A stretch of 64,000 nt of DNA from Nocardioides sp. GY 10113 (GCF_004919105.1 NZ_STGK01000001.1:1-64000), one strand, 5' to 3'; counted from the first letter of the stretch, positions 35,268 through 49,191 are shown. Made by a program: numbers and translations. The notes: generated by a model not told the origin, from the sequence alone.

Positions 35268-37048
35268 CGCAACCTCAGGGTGTACGAGCGCGTACGGCTG
35301 GCGCCGACGCCGCCGCAGGGGGAGTAGGTGAACTCCGCGGTCACCACCAGGCGTCCGGTACGTCGCAGCGTGCGTCGACCTTCGCGCGTCGGCCGGAGGA
35401 GGAGCGAGGACTCGCCTGGCCCGCCAGGGGTGACGGTCGCCGGCCTGAGCAGCGATCGCCCGACCGGCGTCATCTCGATCGTTCCGGCCGCGCCGACGCG
35501 GACACCCACCCGCAGCGTGCCCTTCCTCGTGTTCGGCTCCGTCCTCCGCAGCACCCGGAAGATGACGTGCGCATCGATGTCGTCGACCATCATGGTCCCG
35601 GCCCCGGTCCCGTCCGAGGTCCACAGCTCGTCGCCGTGGATGCCGTCGTTGGCCGTGAAGTAGAGGCGGTCGCCGACCGCCGCCAGGTCCCGCGGGTACC
35701 CCGCGCGCGAGCCCCGGCGGATGTCCCTGACCAGCACCGTCCCCGCCTCGGTGCCGTCGGAGCGCCACAGCTCGTCACCGTGCACGCCGTCATCGACGCG
35801 GAAGTAGAGCGAGCCGCCCACCCCGACCAGGTCCCACGGGTAGGTGGCGGCCGGTCCGCGCGGGAAGCTCTTGACCCGCACCGTGCCGACCCTGGTGCCG
35901 TCGGTCTTCCACAGGGAGTAGCCGTGCGCGCGGTTCCAGCGGGTGAAGAACAGGTGCCCGCCGGCCGCGGTGAGGTAGTCGGGAAACGCGCTGGGCCGGC
36001 CCGGCAGGCTCTCCTTGACGATGACGGTTCCCGCCTCGGTGCCGTCCGACGTCCACAGCTCACGACCGTGCACGCCGTCGTCGGCGGTGAAGAAGAGCAT
36101 GTTCCCCAGGCCTGTCAGCTCGCGCACCTCGGCATATCGGCGCCCCGGCCGGATGTCCTTCGCCAGTACCGTGCCGGCGGCGGTTCCGTCCGACGTCCAC
36201 AGCTCCTCACCGTGCACCCCGTCGTCGAACAGGAAGAACGCTCTCCCGCCGACGCCCGTGAGCCCCCTGACCTCGCTCGACGAGACCCCGGGCCGCAGGT
36301 CCTTGGCCAGCGCGGTGCCCGCCTCGGTCCCGTCCGACACCCACAGCTCCTCACCGTGCACCCCGTCCCGAGCGGTGAAGAAGAGCCGGTCGCCGACTGC
36401 CGTCAGGTTGCGGGGGTACCCGTCGTACTCCGTCGGCCGAAGGTCTTTGACCAGCGCCGTCCCCGCCTCGGTACCGTCCGAGCGCCACAGCTCGTGGCCG
36501 TGCGCCTCGTCCTCAGCACTGAAGTAGACCGCGCCGCCCATGCCTGTCAGCGAGGCCGGACCCTCGTCGTAGTAGGGCGGCGCCGAGGACCCGATCTCCT
36601 TCACCAGGGCGGTGCCTGCCTCCGTGCCGTCAGACGCCCACAGCTGCCGCCCGCGCACCCCGTCGTCGCCGGCGAAGAGCACCAGACCTCCCGCCGCGGC
36701 CATCGGGGACCGGTCGTATCCGGCCGCGTCGAAGCCGTCGGCCCGACCGGGGCCGATGTCCTTGACCATCCCCGTCGATCCGGAGGTGCCGTCCGAGACC
36801 CACAGCTCCTCGCCGAACCGCCGGTTCCGCACGGTGAAGAAGAGGGTTCCGTCGCCGTCGATGAAGTGGGCGGTCCTGCTGCTCCGGGTCCGGACCTCGT
36901 CACAGGCTGGTGGCGTGGGGGCGTCGATCGCCCCGCCGTCGCGCGCCGACGAGGCCTCCGGCGCGGACGCCGCCACGCCGCCGATCGCCACCGCCGCGGC
37001 GGTCCCGGTCACGGCGATCCGCCCCGCTGCGCGCCGCGGGCGACTCAT
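35264..37048 (-). CDS. Secreted ELWxxDGT-repeat protein, paralogue A
   Basis: A 594-residue first gene of the operon. The signal region MSRPRRAAGRIAVTGTAAAV is almost identical to paralogue C. Nine repeats follow, mostly ELWVSDGT/ELWTSDGT (seventh SLWKTDGT). The C-terminal domain ends CGGVGASRTRSYTLRLR and is the most diverged of the three. A leaderless-type promoter sits upstream and fixes the ATG at 37048; in-frame codons further upstream would run through the promoter. The shared architecture indicates two rounds of tandem duplication. Confidence 0.87.
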   Translation of the reverse strand: MSRPRRAAGRIAVTGTAAAVAIGGVAASAPEASSARDGGAIDAPTPPACDEVRTRSSRTAHFIDGDGTLFFTVRNRRFGEELWVSDGTSGSTGMVKDIGPGRADGFDAAGYDRSPMAAAGGLVLFAGDDGVRGRQLWASDGTEAGTALVKEIGSSAPPYYDEGPASLTGMGGAVYFSAEDEAHGHELWRSDGTEAGTALVKDLRPTEYDGYPRNLTAVGDRLFFTARDGVHGEELWVSDGTEAGTALAKDLRPGVSSSEVRGLTGVGGRAFFLFDDGVHGEELWTSDGTAAGTVLAKDIRPGRRYAEVRELTGLGNMLFFTADDGVHGRELWTSDGTEAGTVIVKESLPGRPSAFPDYLTAAGGHLFFTRWNRAHGYSLWKTDGTRVGTVRVKSFPRGPAATYPWDLVGVGGSLYFRVDDGVHGDELWRSDGTEAGTVLVRDIRRGSRAGYPRDLAAVGDRLYFTANDGIHGDELWTSDGTGAGTMMVDDIDAHVIFRVLRRTEPNTRKGTLRVGVRVGAAGTIEMTPVGRSLLRPATVTPGGPGESSLLLRPTREGRRTLRRTGRLVVTAEFTYSPCGGVGASRTRSYTLRLR

Positions 37049-37054
37049 GGACCG

Positions 37055-37060
37055 AACGTA
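37055..37060 (-). promoter_or_regulatory. -10 of a leaderless promoter, paralogue A
   Basis: TACGTT on the minus strand, six bases (CGGTCC) before the ATG, the same spacing as at paralogue C. The flanking 50 bp align with that promoter (shared TGGGCGATG, GCGCGCG and TCC-GG blocks), so the promoter was duplicated with the gene. Confidence 0.6.
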
Positions 37061-37251
37061 GGGCCGGGACCGCGCGCAGCGCATCGCCCACATGGACCAC
37101 GTCGGCCCGCACCGCACTCCGGGGTGTCGACCGAGCGCCCGCCGGGTTAGGTTCGACCCGAGGTACGTCATCTCCACAGGGGCACCGACCCATGCCATCC
37201 ACGCCACCTGACATCCGTCCGTGCCGCTGTCCGACCGGCACAGGAGTACTG

Positions 37252-37725
37252 ATGGGACACAGCGACACGCAGCGCCTCATGCACCGCCTGTTCAACGACC
37301 GCGACTTCGCGAGCATGACCGAGCACCTCGCCGACGACGTCACGCTGATCGACGTACCGAGCGGCGGCACCTACCGCGGCCCGGAGGAGGCCATCGACTA
37401 CCTCGCGGAGTGGGCCCGGGGCTTCTCCACCGCGACCGTCGCCGACGCGAGCTACCTGGAGGGCCCGGGGCACTCGGTCTGCTTCTTCCTCGCCAAGGGG
37501 CGCAACGACGGCGAGTTCGCCGGCATGCCGCCGACGAACGAGACGATCGCGGTGCCGTTCTGCGAGGTGGCCACCTACGCCGCCGACGGGAGGACCGAGA
37601 CCGTCCGGTTCTACTACGACGCGGTGACGATCATGACCCAGCTCGGGATCCTCATCGCCGACGACGAGGAGTACGACGACGAGTTCGACGAGGAGGACCT
37701 CCGGACCACCGCGGAGGGCGAGTAG
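37252..37725 (+). CDS. SnoaL-like (NTF2-fold) protein
   Basis: A 157-residue protein of the SnoaL/polyketide-cyclase-like NTF2 superfamily (LMHRLFNDRDFASMTEHLAD near residue 9, then PSGGTYRGPEEAIDYLAEWA). Such proteins are small cone-shaped barrels acting as hydrolases, isomerases or binding proteins; the reaction here is unknown. The C-terminus is strikingly acidic (DDEEYDDEFDEEDL). ATG follows AGGAG by six bases. It is divergent from the ELWxxDGT operon and convergent with the glycosylase gene. Confidence 0.85.
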   Translation: MGHSDTQRLMHRLFNDRDFASMTEHLADDVTLIDVPSGGTYRGPEEAIDYLAEWARGFSTATVADASYLEGPGHSVCFFLAKGRNDGEFAGMPPTNETIAVPFCEVATYAADGRTETVRFYYDAVTIMTQLGILIADDEEYDDEFDEEDLRTTAEGE

Positions 37726-37736
37726 GGCCCCGGTGG

Positions 37737-38543
37737 TCAGCCGCCGGGCGCCTGCCACACCATCGCGTGCTCCTTGTCGTCGGAGGCCCGCTTGATCGGG
37801 TTGAAGTGCGGCGGGCTCGACGACCGGCCCCACCGGTCGTCCCCGATCCACACCGGTACGCCGTAGGGCAGGTCCGCCGCGGGGATCGGCGCGTAGTCGG
37901 CCTCGACCAGCGCGGCGCCGTAGTTGGGCGCGGACTGCTCCCCGCCGGGGTCCGGGGCGAGCAGCCCACGCAGCGCGGTCACCGCCTCGCGCCACCGGGC
38001 GGCCAGGACGGCGGCGTCGTCGGAGGAGGGGTGCGGGATCCGGAAGACCGGCACGTCCGGCGCCGTCGTCCACAGGTCGAGCGCGGCCTGTGCGTTCTGC
38101 CCGAAGGCGACGATCGCCTCCAGCCGGGCGTCGGTGACCAGGTCGTAGAAGCGGTTGCGCCAGCGCAGCTGGTCGGGGTCCTTCAGCAGCTTGCGGGCCC
38201 TGCTGGAGTCGCTCGGGTGCACCGCCCAGGGGAACGCGTTGACCAGCGCGTAGGTGCTGGTCAGGCCGATCTTCGCGAGGAAGCCCTGGACCCGCTGGCC
38301 GGCGTCGCCGACGAGCGTCCGGGCGACCAGCCGCTCGGTCGGGCCGGGGTCGGAGGCGATGCCGAGCACCCGGGCGGTGCCGTTGAGCCGGCCACGGTAG
38401 AAGACCGGGCCCCAGTCGTACCAGAACAGCTCACGGTGCTCCGCGGCGATCGCGGGCAGCGCGGCGAAGTGGCGCGCGATCGCGATCGGCGGCCCCTTGT
38501 CCCACACGGGGACGGGCGGTGCTCCGGGGTCCACGTCGACCAT
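37737..38543 (-). CDS. Uracil-DNA glycosylase-superfamily protein
   Basis: A 268-residue member of the UDG fold. Motif I appears as LGIASDPGPTE (near 58-68), followed by YALVNAFPWAV, and motif II as PHPSSDD (near 180). These are diverged from canonical families 1, 4 and 5 and lack the four iron-sulfur cysteines, so excision of uracil is possible but unproven. ATG follows GGAAGGAG by six bases. It lies 29 bp after the amidohydrolase gene and is probably in its operon. Confidence 0.78.
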   Translation of the reverse strand: MVDVDPGAPPVPVWDKGPPIAIARHFAALPAIAAEHRELFWYDWGPVFYRGRLNGTARVLGIASDPGPTERLVARTLVGDAGQRVQGFLAKIGLTSTYALVNAFPWAVHPSDSSRARKLLKDPDQLRWRNRFYDLVTDARLEAIVAFGQNAQAALDLWTTAPDVPVFRIPHPSSDDAAVLAARWREAVTALRGLLAPDPGGEQSAPNYGAALVEADYAPIPAADLPYGVPVWIGDDRWGRSSSPPHFNPIKRASDDKEHAMVWQAPGG

Positions 38544-38572
38544 GACGGCTCCTTCCGTTCCTGTCCCGTCGC

Positions 38573-40063
38573 CTAGGCGAAGATCGGTCCGACGGCGGGG
38601 TAGCGCGCGATCAGCCGGGCACGGATCTCGGCCAGCCGGCGCGGCGGGCCCTCGGGCGGACCGTCCTCGGGCGACCCGAACCGGGTGTCGAGCAGCATGT
38701 GCCGCCCCCACGCGGTGACCCGCTCGTACTGCTCCACCCCCGCCTCGCCACCGGTCAGCTCCGCCACCCAGTCGGGGCGGCCGAAGATGACGTCGCCGCC
38801 GATCATCACCAGGTCCACCCAGGACGGGTACGCCGCCACGACGCTGTCGTAGGGGTCGTCGACCCGCTTCTGGAGGATCGTCAGGTCGGCCGGTCGACCC
38901 GCGGCGAGCGTGCCGATCCGGTCACCCAGCCCGGCGATCTCGGCGGCTCCGCTGGTGATCATCCGGACCAGGTCGGGCGCCTCGAGGGTGAGTTCCGGCG
39001 TCTGCGCGGCCACCTCCTGGGCGATCTTGAGCTCGTGCAGCAGGCTGGGGCTGCCCGACGGCATCCAGTCGGCGCCCAGCGCCACCGGCAGCCCGGCGGC
39101 GAGTGCGGCGGCCACGTCGGTCGTCTCGTCGTACAGGCGGAGGTTGGACTGGGGCGACCAGACCAGCTTCCCGCCGACCGCGGCCAGCTGGTCGAAGTGG
39201 TCGCGGGTCAACGCGGTGCCGTGGATCATCACCGTCGCGTGGCTGAACAGCGGCGAGGCGGCGAACCGCTCGAACTCGCGCACCGAGGCGTCGTTGGTCT
39301 TCTGCCCCTCGGCGAGGTGGACGTAGTGGGCCTTGACGGTCCCGGTGTCGAAGATCCCCGCGCGGATGGACTCGATGTCGTCCTCGCGGAGCCGGCCGAC
39401 GTCGACCGTGCTGCGCGCGACCTGGTCCCCGAAGACCAACAGGTCGACGTTGCGGACCAGCGCCTCGGCCTTGTTCGGGTAGTCCTTCGAGGCGCCCTGG
39501 ATCGCGGTCACCCCGCCGACGGCGGCCCGCACCTCGGCGTACCGGGTCATCGCGGTCTTGATCGAGACCGACGCACCGCCGTGGGTGAGCGCCGCCCAGG
39601 GCTCCTTGACCAGGCCGGCGTACTCGTCGCTGCCGCGCCACTGGCCGCGGTTGATGTAGGTCCTCGGCGGCTCCCAGGCGGCGAACACGTTGTACTCGGG
39701 GTGTCCGTGGAGGTCGATCAGCCCGGGCAGGATCACCCCCTCGGTGGCGATCGCGTGCTCGACGGTGCGCGGCTTGGTGGAGCGGACCTCCGCGATGGCG
39801 TCGCCCTCGACCACCACCCACCCGCGCGCCAGGCTGCCGTCGCCCATCAGGATCGAGCCGCCGTACGCCGTCGGCTCGGTGGGCGCGAGCGACGGGGGAG
39901 TCTCCGGGCTCACGGTGCGCGGCGGCGCCCCCGTCGGCGGCCGGCGGTCGTCGCGGGAGCGGGGGCCGGTACGGCTCTCGGCGCGGCCGGCGGGGCGTCG
40001 CAGCGTGCCCGGTACGCCGGCCGCGTAGGCCTCCTCGAACGCGTCGCGCGGGTCAGGTGCCAC
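38573..40063 (-). CDS. Amidohydrolase-family metal-dependent hydrolase
   Basis: A 496-residue enzyme of the amidohydrolase superfamily (imidazolonepropionase/chlorohydrolase-like). The metal-binding HxH is in LIDLHGHPEYN (near 118), further His are in HYVHLAEG and MIHGTAL, and the catalytic Asp is in GADWMPSG. The C-terminal beta-sandwich has GTLAAGRPADLTIL. The first 65 residues are Arg/Pro-rich and disordered, unusual for the family. The GTG start is supported by GGAGG seven bases upstream. The substrate, a cyclic amide or amine, is unknown. Confidence 0.85.
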   Translation of the reverse strand: MAPDPRDAFEEAYAAGVPGTLRRPAGRAESRTGPRSRDDRRPPTGAPPRTVSPETPPSLAPTEPTAYGGSILMGDGSLARGWVVVEGDAIAEVRSTKPRTVEHAIATEGVILPGLIDLHGHPEYNVFAAWEPPRTYINRGQWRGSDEYAGLVKEPWAALTHGGASVSIKTAMTRYAEVRAAVGGVTAIQGASKDYPNKAEALVRNVDLLVFGDQVARSTVDVGRLREDDIESIRAGIFDTGTVKAHYVHLAEGQKTNDASVREFERFAASPLFSHATVMIHGTALTRDHFDQLAAVGGKLVWSPQSNLRLYDETTDVAAALAAGLPVALGADWMPSGSPSLLHELKIAQEVAAQTPELTLEAPDLVRMITSGAAEIAGLGDRIGTLAAGRPADLTILQKRVDDPYDSVVAAYPSWVDLVMIGGDVIFGRPDWVAELTGGEAGVEQYERVTAWGRHMLLDTRFGSPEDGPPEGPPRRLAEIRARLIARYPAVGPIFA

Positions 40064-40309
40064 TGCGTCCTCCCGGGCCGGGGGCTGCCGGGGAGCGCGG
40101 CGGGTTCGCCCTCCAGCATGCGCCGCTCCAGCGTCGGGCGCAACGACGCCCCGAACGCGCTTCCCCTTCGGGTGCGCGTCACCAATACGGAGGAGATACG
40201 CGGGCGAGATCCCCGGTGGCCCGCGCTGGTGCGCCAGCCTCCTTCACCTGCTCGCAGGTTTGCGCAGGAAGCGCGACGGGATACGCGGGTCGAGCAAGGG
40301 GGTGTGGAG
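40064..40309. other. Gene-free intergenic region
   Basis: 246 bp between the amidohydrolase start and the small membrane-protein gene, so it should hold divergent promoters. A direct repeat GATACGCGGG occurs at about 40196 and 40279, possibly a regulator site. Nothing else is recognised. Confidence 0.4.
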
Positions 40310-40672
40310 ATGGAGACCGTTCTCCTCATGGTGTGCATCGGACTGGTGATCGCCGCGCTGGTGATCCTCACCCAACGCACGCCCGCTCCCACCCCGCTCG
40401 CGGACGAGTACGACGCGCACGACGCCTGGCGCACCGACCGCGGACCGACCGGCGCCCGCGCCCACGTCGCGCCGACGCGGGTGATCCCGGCCTACGCCAC
40501 GCCGGTCTCGCGGCAGCACGACGAGCTGCGTGCGGCGTACGGGCTCGAGGTGGTGGCCACCCGTCGCAGCGTGGTGCGCACCCGCGACCACCTGGCCTAC
40601 ACCGAGACGACGCTAACCCAGCGGGCGCTGGGCCCGCAGGGTGACGTCGTGCGGTGGGTCGGCGGGCGCTGA
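40310..40672 (+). CDS. Hypothetical membrane-anchored protein, 120 aa
   Basis: A short N-terminal transmembrane helix (METVLLMVCIGLVIAALVIL) is followed by a polar 100-residue domain with no recognised family. A predicted amphipathic part (RQHDELRAAYGLEVV) lies near residue 70. The frame is supported by a ribosome site (AAGGGGG, eight bases upstream) and consistent third-position GC. Alone on its strand, next to the tRNA-Ala gene. Confidence 0.75.
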   Translation: METVLLMVCIGLVIAALVILTQRTPAPTPLADEYDAHDAWRTDRGPTGARAHVAPTRVIPAYATPVSRQHDELRAAYGLEVVATRRSVVRTRDHLAYTETTLTQRALGPQGDVVRWVGGR

Positions 40673-40717
40673 CCTCACCGGTCGGAGCGAGGCACCGGTC
40701 GCCGGCCCGCAACGACA

Positions 40718-40744
40718 GAAACCGCAGCCGGTGGCTGCGGTTTC
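40718..40744 (-). terminator. Terminator downstream of tRNA-Ala
   Basis: Perfect 12-bp stem (GAAACCGCAGCC / GGCTGCGGTTTC) with a three-base loop, four bases past the CCA end of the tRNA gene on the minus strand. Confidence 0.7.
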
Positions 40745-40747
40745 AGC

Positions 40748-40823
40748 TGGTGGAGCCTAGGGGACTCGAACCCCTAACCCCCTGCTTGCAAAGCAGGTGC
40801 GCTACCAATTGCGCCAAGGCCCC
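40748..40823 (-). tRNA. tRNA-Ala (anticodon TGC)
   Basis: 76 nt with encoded CCA. Acceptor GGGGCCT pairs with AGGCTCC, the anticodon loop reads CTTTGCAAG with anticodon TGC, and the T-loop is GGTTCGAGTCC. Confidence 0.96.
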
Positions 40824-40856
40824 GCGGTCGGCGCGGATCACGCCGGGGAGTGGAGG

Positions 40857-40982
40857 TCAGGCCTCCGGAAGCCTGTCGGTGGCCTCGGCCCAGAGGGCCT
40901 TCTCGGCCTTGCTCTCCTGGAGCTTCTTGCTGGCGAACACCGCGCCGGCGACCGCCAGGACCGTGAGCATCAACTTCTTCAC
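40857..40982 (-). CDS. DLW-39-family small protein, 41 aa
   Basis: Read directly from the sequence; too short for the usual length cut-off. The peptide begins with a hydrophobic stretch ([20 protein letters not shown]) and ends [13 protein letters not shown], matching the actinobacterial DLW-39 family, which is known from this same place between tRNA genes near gyrA. GTG start with GGAGG seven bases upstream. Probably a small membrane-associated protein of unknown function. Confidence 0.85.
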   Translation of the reverse strand: MKKLMLTVLAVAGAVFASKKLQESKAEKALWAEATDRLPEA

Positions 40983-41031
40983 GCTGTGACCTCCGTGTGC
41001 GGTGCGGCTGCGGTCATCGGACCGTTACCGG

Positions 41032-41105
41032 TGGGCCTAACAGGACTTGAACCTGTGACCTCTTCCTTATCAGGGAAGCGCTCTAACCGTCTGAGCTATA
41101 GGCCC
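41032..41105 (-). tRNA. tRNA-Ile (anticodon GAT)
   Basis: 74 nt, CCA not encoded. The sequence starts GGGCCTATAGCTCAGACGGT, the anticodon loop is CTGATAAG with GAT, and the acceptor stem closes with TAGGCCC plus discriminator A. Confidence 0.96.
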
Positions 41106-41216
41106 GGGTGGCGTGGACGTCAGGGTGGAAGCCCCGTCTGCCCAAGCCGAGAGGGAACATTACCCGAGCCCCCCGGCGGGGCGAAATCGACGGCCTCCGG
41201 CGATGGTCCGGTCGGG

Positions 41217-41262
41217 GTCGTGTGCCTGACAACCGCCTCTGCGTTGGTCTCAGGCACACGAC
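41217..41262. repeat. 13-bp inverted repeat, family shared with 11615
   Basis: Perfect arms GTCGTGTGCCTGA and TCAGGCACACGAC around a 20-base loop, in the 347-bp gap between tRNA-Ile and the DUF3566 gene. The right arm with its preceding C is identical to that at 11652-11664; loops differ. Apart from this and the terminator at 41395, the gap holds nothing recognisable. Confidence 0.8.
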
Positions 41263-41394
41263 GGCGACCAGTCCACCGGGCCGCACCGCACCGTCCGCAT
41301 CACGACGCCCGCGGAACGGGACCACCGTCCACCACCGGATCGCCAGACCCACCCGACGCACCGCGGAGCACCCACCTGACCAGCCCCAACAGCA

Positions 41395-41424
41395 CCGGCG
41401 CCGACCCACGAGGGTCGACGCCGG
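41395..41424 (-). terminator. Terminator of the gyrB-gyrA-DUF3566 unit
   Basis: Stem CCGGCG/CGCCGG extended by CGACCC/GGGTCG with single unpaired bases and an ACGA loop, 29 bases past the DUF3566 stop on the minus strand, followed by TGCTGTTGG. Confidence 0.65.
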
Positions 41425-41452
41425 GCAACAACCAGCAGGGCTCAGGCCAGGC

Positions 41453-42126
41453 TCACTGGTCCTCGGCCAGGGTGACCTCGACGCCGCCGAGCAGCGCCGC
41501 GGACATGTTGTAGAGGAACGCACTGAGCGTGGCGGCCGCGGTGAGCAGCACCACGTCGATGGCCGCGACCAGCATCGTGAAGCCGAGGATCCGGGACGTG
41601 CCGAGGTAGTCCTCGATCTGGAAGGCCGAGACGTCCTCGCCGCCGATGCTCTCGCGGATCGTGCTGTTGATGGAGTCCCAGACGCCGGCGGCGCCGAGCA
41701 CCTGCCAGACCATCGCGACCGACACGACGGTGACCACCGCGAAGGCGATCGAGAGCAGGAACGAGGTCTTCATCACCGACCACGGGTCGACGCGGGTGAC
41801 CCGCAGCCGGGCGCGGCGCGGCCCGCGCGGGCGGGCCGCCTGGGTGGCGGGCGCGGCAGCCGGCGCGACCGGTGAGGCCGCGATCGGGCTCGGGGCGTCG
41901 ACGGTGCCGTTGGCCGGACCACCGGACGAGCCCTTCAGCGACCCGTACGCCGCCCCGTTGGACGCGCCCTTGGACGCGCCCTTGGACGACCCCTTCGTGG
42001 CCCCCTTGGCGGAGTCGCTCGAGGGCGCACCACCCTCGCTCGGCGACGTCTCGGGCTCGCCGGACGCCTTCCCCTCGTCGACGGTGACGCCGGGCCGGAT
42101 TGCTGTGTCCTCGACGCGCTCGGTCA

Positions 42127-42127
<1 letters not shown>
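41453..42127 (-). CDS. DUF3566 membrane protein
   Basis: A 224-residue protein. Residues 1-105 are low-complexity (Ser/Lys/Gly then Pro/Ala), and the C-terminal 115 residues are the DUF3566 domain with two transmembrane helices (near 125-145 and 185-210; RVDPWSVMKTSFLLSIAF marks the start). The family is found next to gyrA throughout actinobacteria, as here, and is linked by that position to cell-envelope or division functions, though none is proven. Its ATG shares one base with the gyrA stop (TGATG). Confidence 0.92.
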
Positions 42128-44844
<2,717 letters not shown>

Positions 44845-44907
44845 GATTGCTCTTTCTGCTTCGCTCTACGAGTGTCTAGGAACATTCTTAGATTCCGGGA
44901 TACTTCG

Positions 44908-44998
44908 CTGGTTGAGGTGCGAGGAGCGCTAGCGACGAGCCTCGAAACCTGCCAGGTGTGGTGGTTTCGAGGCTCGCTTCGCTCGCACGTCAACCACC
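44908..44998. repeat. Inverted pair of 39-bp hairpin elements between gyrB and gyrA
   Basis: A forward copy (about 44908-44950, GGTTGAGGTGCGAG ... GAGCCTCGAAACC) and an inverted copy (44960-44998, GGTGGTTTCGAGGCTCGC ... CAACCACC) face each other across ten bases. Together they can fold into one long stem in the gyrB-gyrA transcript. Same family as the arrays at 17162 and 60699. Gyrase genes in actinobacteria are normally closely spaced, so the element appears inserted. Confidence 0.88.
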
Positions 44999-45003
44999 GA
45001 TGT

Positions 45004-47115
<2,112 letters not shown>

Positions 47116-47426
47116 ACGGACCTCTTCAGGATGGCGAGACATGGCGAAGGCCGAGGCGAGCGCTTGGGGACACCCCGGGCGCATGATCCCGGCCTAGGCC
47201 GCCATTCTAGCCGTTAGAGGGCGTCTGGACACGTAGCGCCGCCCGCTGACGGGGGACAATCCGACAGAAACCCGCTCTCAGAGGGCCAGAAATGGCGATT
47301 GGAGCCCCGTACAGGGGTCCGCCCGATCCCCGATACGCCGATCCGCGCCCCGGATCGCCCCAGGGGCTGCTGGACAATCGCGGCGTCGCGACCCGTCGTG
47401 ACGCCGATCCCGGCCACCACCACGGC
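47116..47426 (-). promoter_or_regulatory. gyrB upstream region with -10 candidate
   Basis: 311 bp without a gene between the dciA-like stop and the gyrB start. On the minus strand TAGAAT (47204-47209) is a good -10; a weak GTGTCC lies 17 bases before it. An inverted GGCCTAGGCC palindrome (47191-47200) lies just downstream of the expected start and could take part in control. Gyrase promoters commonly respond to supercoiling. Confidence 0.45.
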
Positions 47427-48035
47427 TCAGCCGTAGGTGTCCCGTGGCCCCCGGGAGCCCCGGGCAGAACGCCGACCGTGCTTCCAGCTCGGCGCGTTCG
47501 GCCCGATCACCTCGACCACCCCGACCGTCCCGTCGCCCAGCTCCTCGTTGAGGCGTCGTACGACGGTGGCGGCGAGCAGCGTGAGCTGCGTGGCCCACGC
47601 GGTGGAGTCGGTGCGCACCTTGAGCACCCCGTCGACCAGGGTCTCCGGCGTGGAGTGGGCTCCGATCTCGGGTCCGACGATCTCGGCCCAGCGCGCGAAG
47701 ACGCCCCTGACCTGCAGGTCCAGCGACCACCCGCGGTCGCCGATGATCCGATCCAGCTCGGCGCCGAGCGCCTTCGGGTCGCGCCCGTCGGGGTGCGCGC
47801 CGCTCATCTGCGTCTCACTGCGCCGCAGTCGGCCGGGGCGCCCGCCGCCGCCCGGCTGCGTGCCGCGGATGACGATGCCGCGCTTCGCCGCGGCCGAGGC
47901 GGGGGCGGTGGTGCCGGCCGCCCCGCGCATCATCAGCTGGGCCAGGTCGAGGCCGTCCGGCTGGTGCTCCTCGGGCACCCCCTCGGGCACCCCCTCGGGC
48001 CCCGGCCCGCCGGGGGCGATCTCCTCCTCAGGCAC
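47427..48035 (-). CDS. DciA-like protein (DUF721)
   Basis: A 202-residue protein with a disordered Pro/Gly/Glu-rich N-terminus and a DUF721 domain (about 90-180: [33 protein letters not shown]). DUF721 proteins include DciA, which loads the replicative helicase in bacteria lacking DnaC, fitting the place next to recF and dnaN. It starts with GTG and overlaps the recF stop by eight bases, so the two are translated together. Confidence 0.88.
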   Translation of the reverse strand: MPEEEIAPGGPGPEGVPEGVPEEHQPDGLDLAQLMMRGAAGTTAPASAAAKRGIVIRGTQPGGGGRPGRLRRSETQMSGAHPDGRDPKALGAELDRIIGDRGWSLDLQVRGVFARWAEIVGPEIGAHSTPETLVDGVLKVRTDSTAWATQLTLLAATVVRRLNEELGDGTVGVVEVIGPNAPSWKHGRRSARGSRGPRDTYG

Positions 48036-49191
48036 GGCGCACCTCCCCGTCGGCCACGTGGAAGGTGACGCCGCGCAGCTCGACCGGCACGTCGGCCGCC
48101 ACCGCCGCGGTGACCAGCACCTGCTCGGCGCCGGCGACCAGCCCGGCGAGCTGGCTGCGCCGCTCCGCGTCGAGCTCGGCGAAGACGTCGTCGAGGACCA
48201 GGATCGGGTCGTCGCCGTCGGCGCGCAGCAGGTCGTAGGAGGCCAGCCGCAGCGCCAGCGCGAACGACCACGACTCCCCGTGGGAGGCGTAGCCCTTGAC
48301 CGGCAGCCGGTTCTCCTCGCCCGGCCCGAGCGTCAGCTGCAGCTCGTCGCGGTGCGGGCCGACCAGCGTCACCCCGCGGTCGATCTCGTCGCGCTGCCGG
48401 CGTGCCAGCTCGTCGACGAACGCCGCACGCAGCTCCTCCGTGCTCGGCGCCGCCTCGGTGCTCCCGACCAGGTTCTCCACCGGGACGCTCGCCGCGTAGG
48501 CGATCCGCGCGTCGTCGCGGGAGGCGCCCCGGGCCACGGCCTCGTAGGCCTTGCCCAGGTACGGCGCCAGGTCGGCCGCGAGGCGCAGCCGCGCCGAGAG
48601 CAGCTCGGTGCCGACACCGATCAGCTGCTCGTCCCACACCGCCAGCGTGGCCAGGGCCGCGTCGCGGCTGGAACCGCGCGCGGCGTAGAGCGACTTGAGC
48701 AGCGTGTTGCGCTGCTTGAGCACGCGGTCGTAGTCGGAGCGGACGCCGGCGTACCGCGGTGCGCGCAGCACGAGCAGCTCGTCGAGGAAGCGGCGCCGCT
48801 CGCCGGGGTCGCCCTTGACCAGGGCGAGGTCGTCGGGGCTGAACACGACGGTGCGGACGATGCCGACCAGGTCACGGGCGCGGGGGAGCGGGGAGCGGTT
48901 GATCCGGGCCCGGTTCGCGCGCCCAGGGTTCAGCTCGACCTCGAGCACCGCGGTCCGGCCGTCGCGGACCACCGCGGCGCGGACGATCGCCTGGTCGGCT
49001 CCCGCGCGCACCAGCGGCGCGTCGGTGGCCACCCGGTGCGAGGAGAGCCGGGAGAGGTAGTCGATCGCCTCGACCAGGTTGGTCTTGCCCTGCCCGTTGC
49101 GGCCGACGAATGCCGTCACCCCTGGGTCGAGCTCGACGTCGACCGCGGCGTAGGAGCGGAAGTCGTGGAGGGTCAGGTGCGCGACGTGCAT
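48028..49191 (-). CDS. recF: DNA replication and repair protein RecF
   Basis: A 387-residue SMC-like ATPase that helps load RecA at gapped DNA. Walker A is [13 protein letters not shown] (near 31-43), LVGPHRDEL is near 278 and Walker B is [12 protein letters not shown] (near 335). The ATG at 49191 follows GGAGGAGG; a longer frame to 49281 has no conserved residues. Gene order (dnaN, gnd, recF, dciA, gyrB) is standard for the lineage. Confidence 0.96.
   Translation of the reverse strand: MHVAHLTLHDFRSYAAVDVELDPGVTAFVGRNGQGKTNLVEAIDYLSRLSSHRVATDAPLVRAGADQAIVRAAVVRDGRTAVLEVELNPGRANRARINRSPLPRARDLVGIVRTVVFSPDDLALVKGDPGERRRFLDELLVLRAPRYAGVRSDYDRVLKQRNTLLKSLYAARGSSRDAALATLAVWDEQLIGVGTELLSARLRLAADLAPYLGKAYEAVARGASRDDARIAYAASVPVENLVGSTEAAPSTEELRAAFVDELARRQRDEIDRGVTLVGPHRDELQLTLGPGEENRLPVKGYASHGESWSFALALRLASYDLLRADGDDPILVLDDVFAELDAERRSQLAGLVAGAEQVLVTAAVAADVPVELRGVTFHVADGEVRRA

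Noticed and set aside
33489..37048. Recent gene conversion or a frameshifted pseudogene among the ELWxxDGT paralogues
   Set aside because: All three frames are intact with complete signal peptides, nine repeats and full C-terminal domains.
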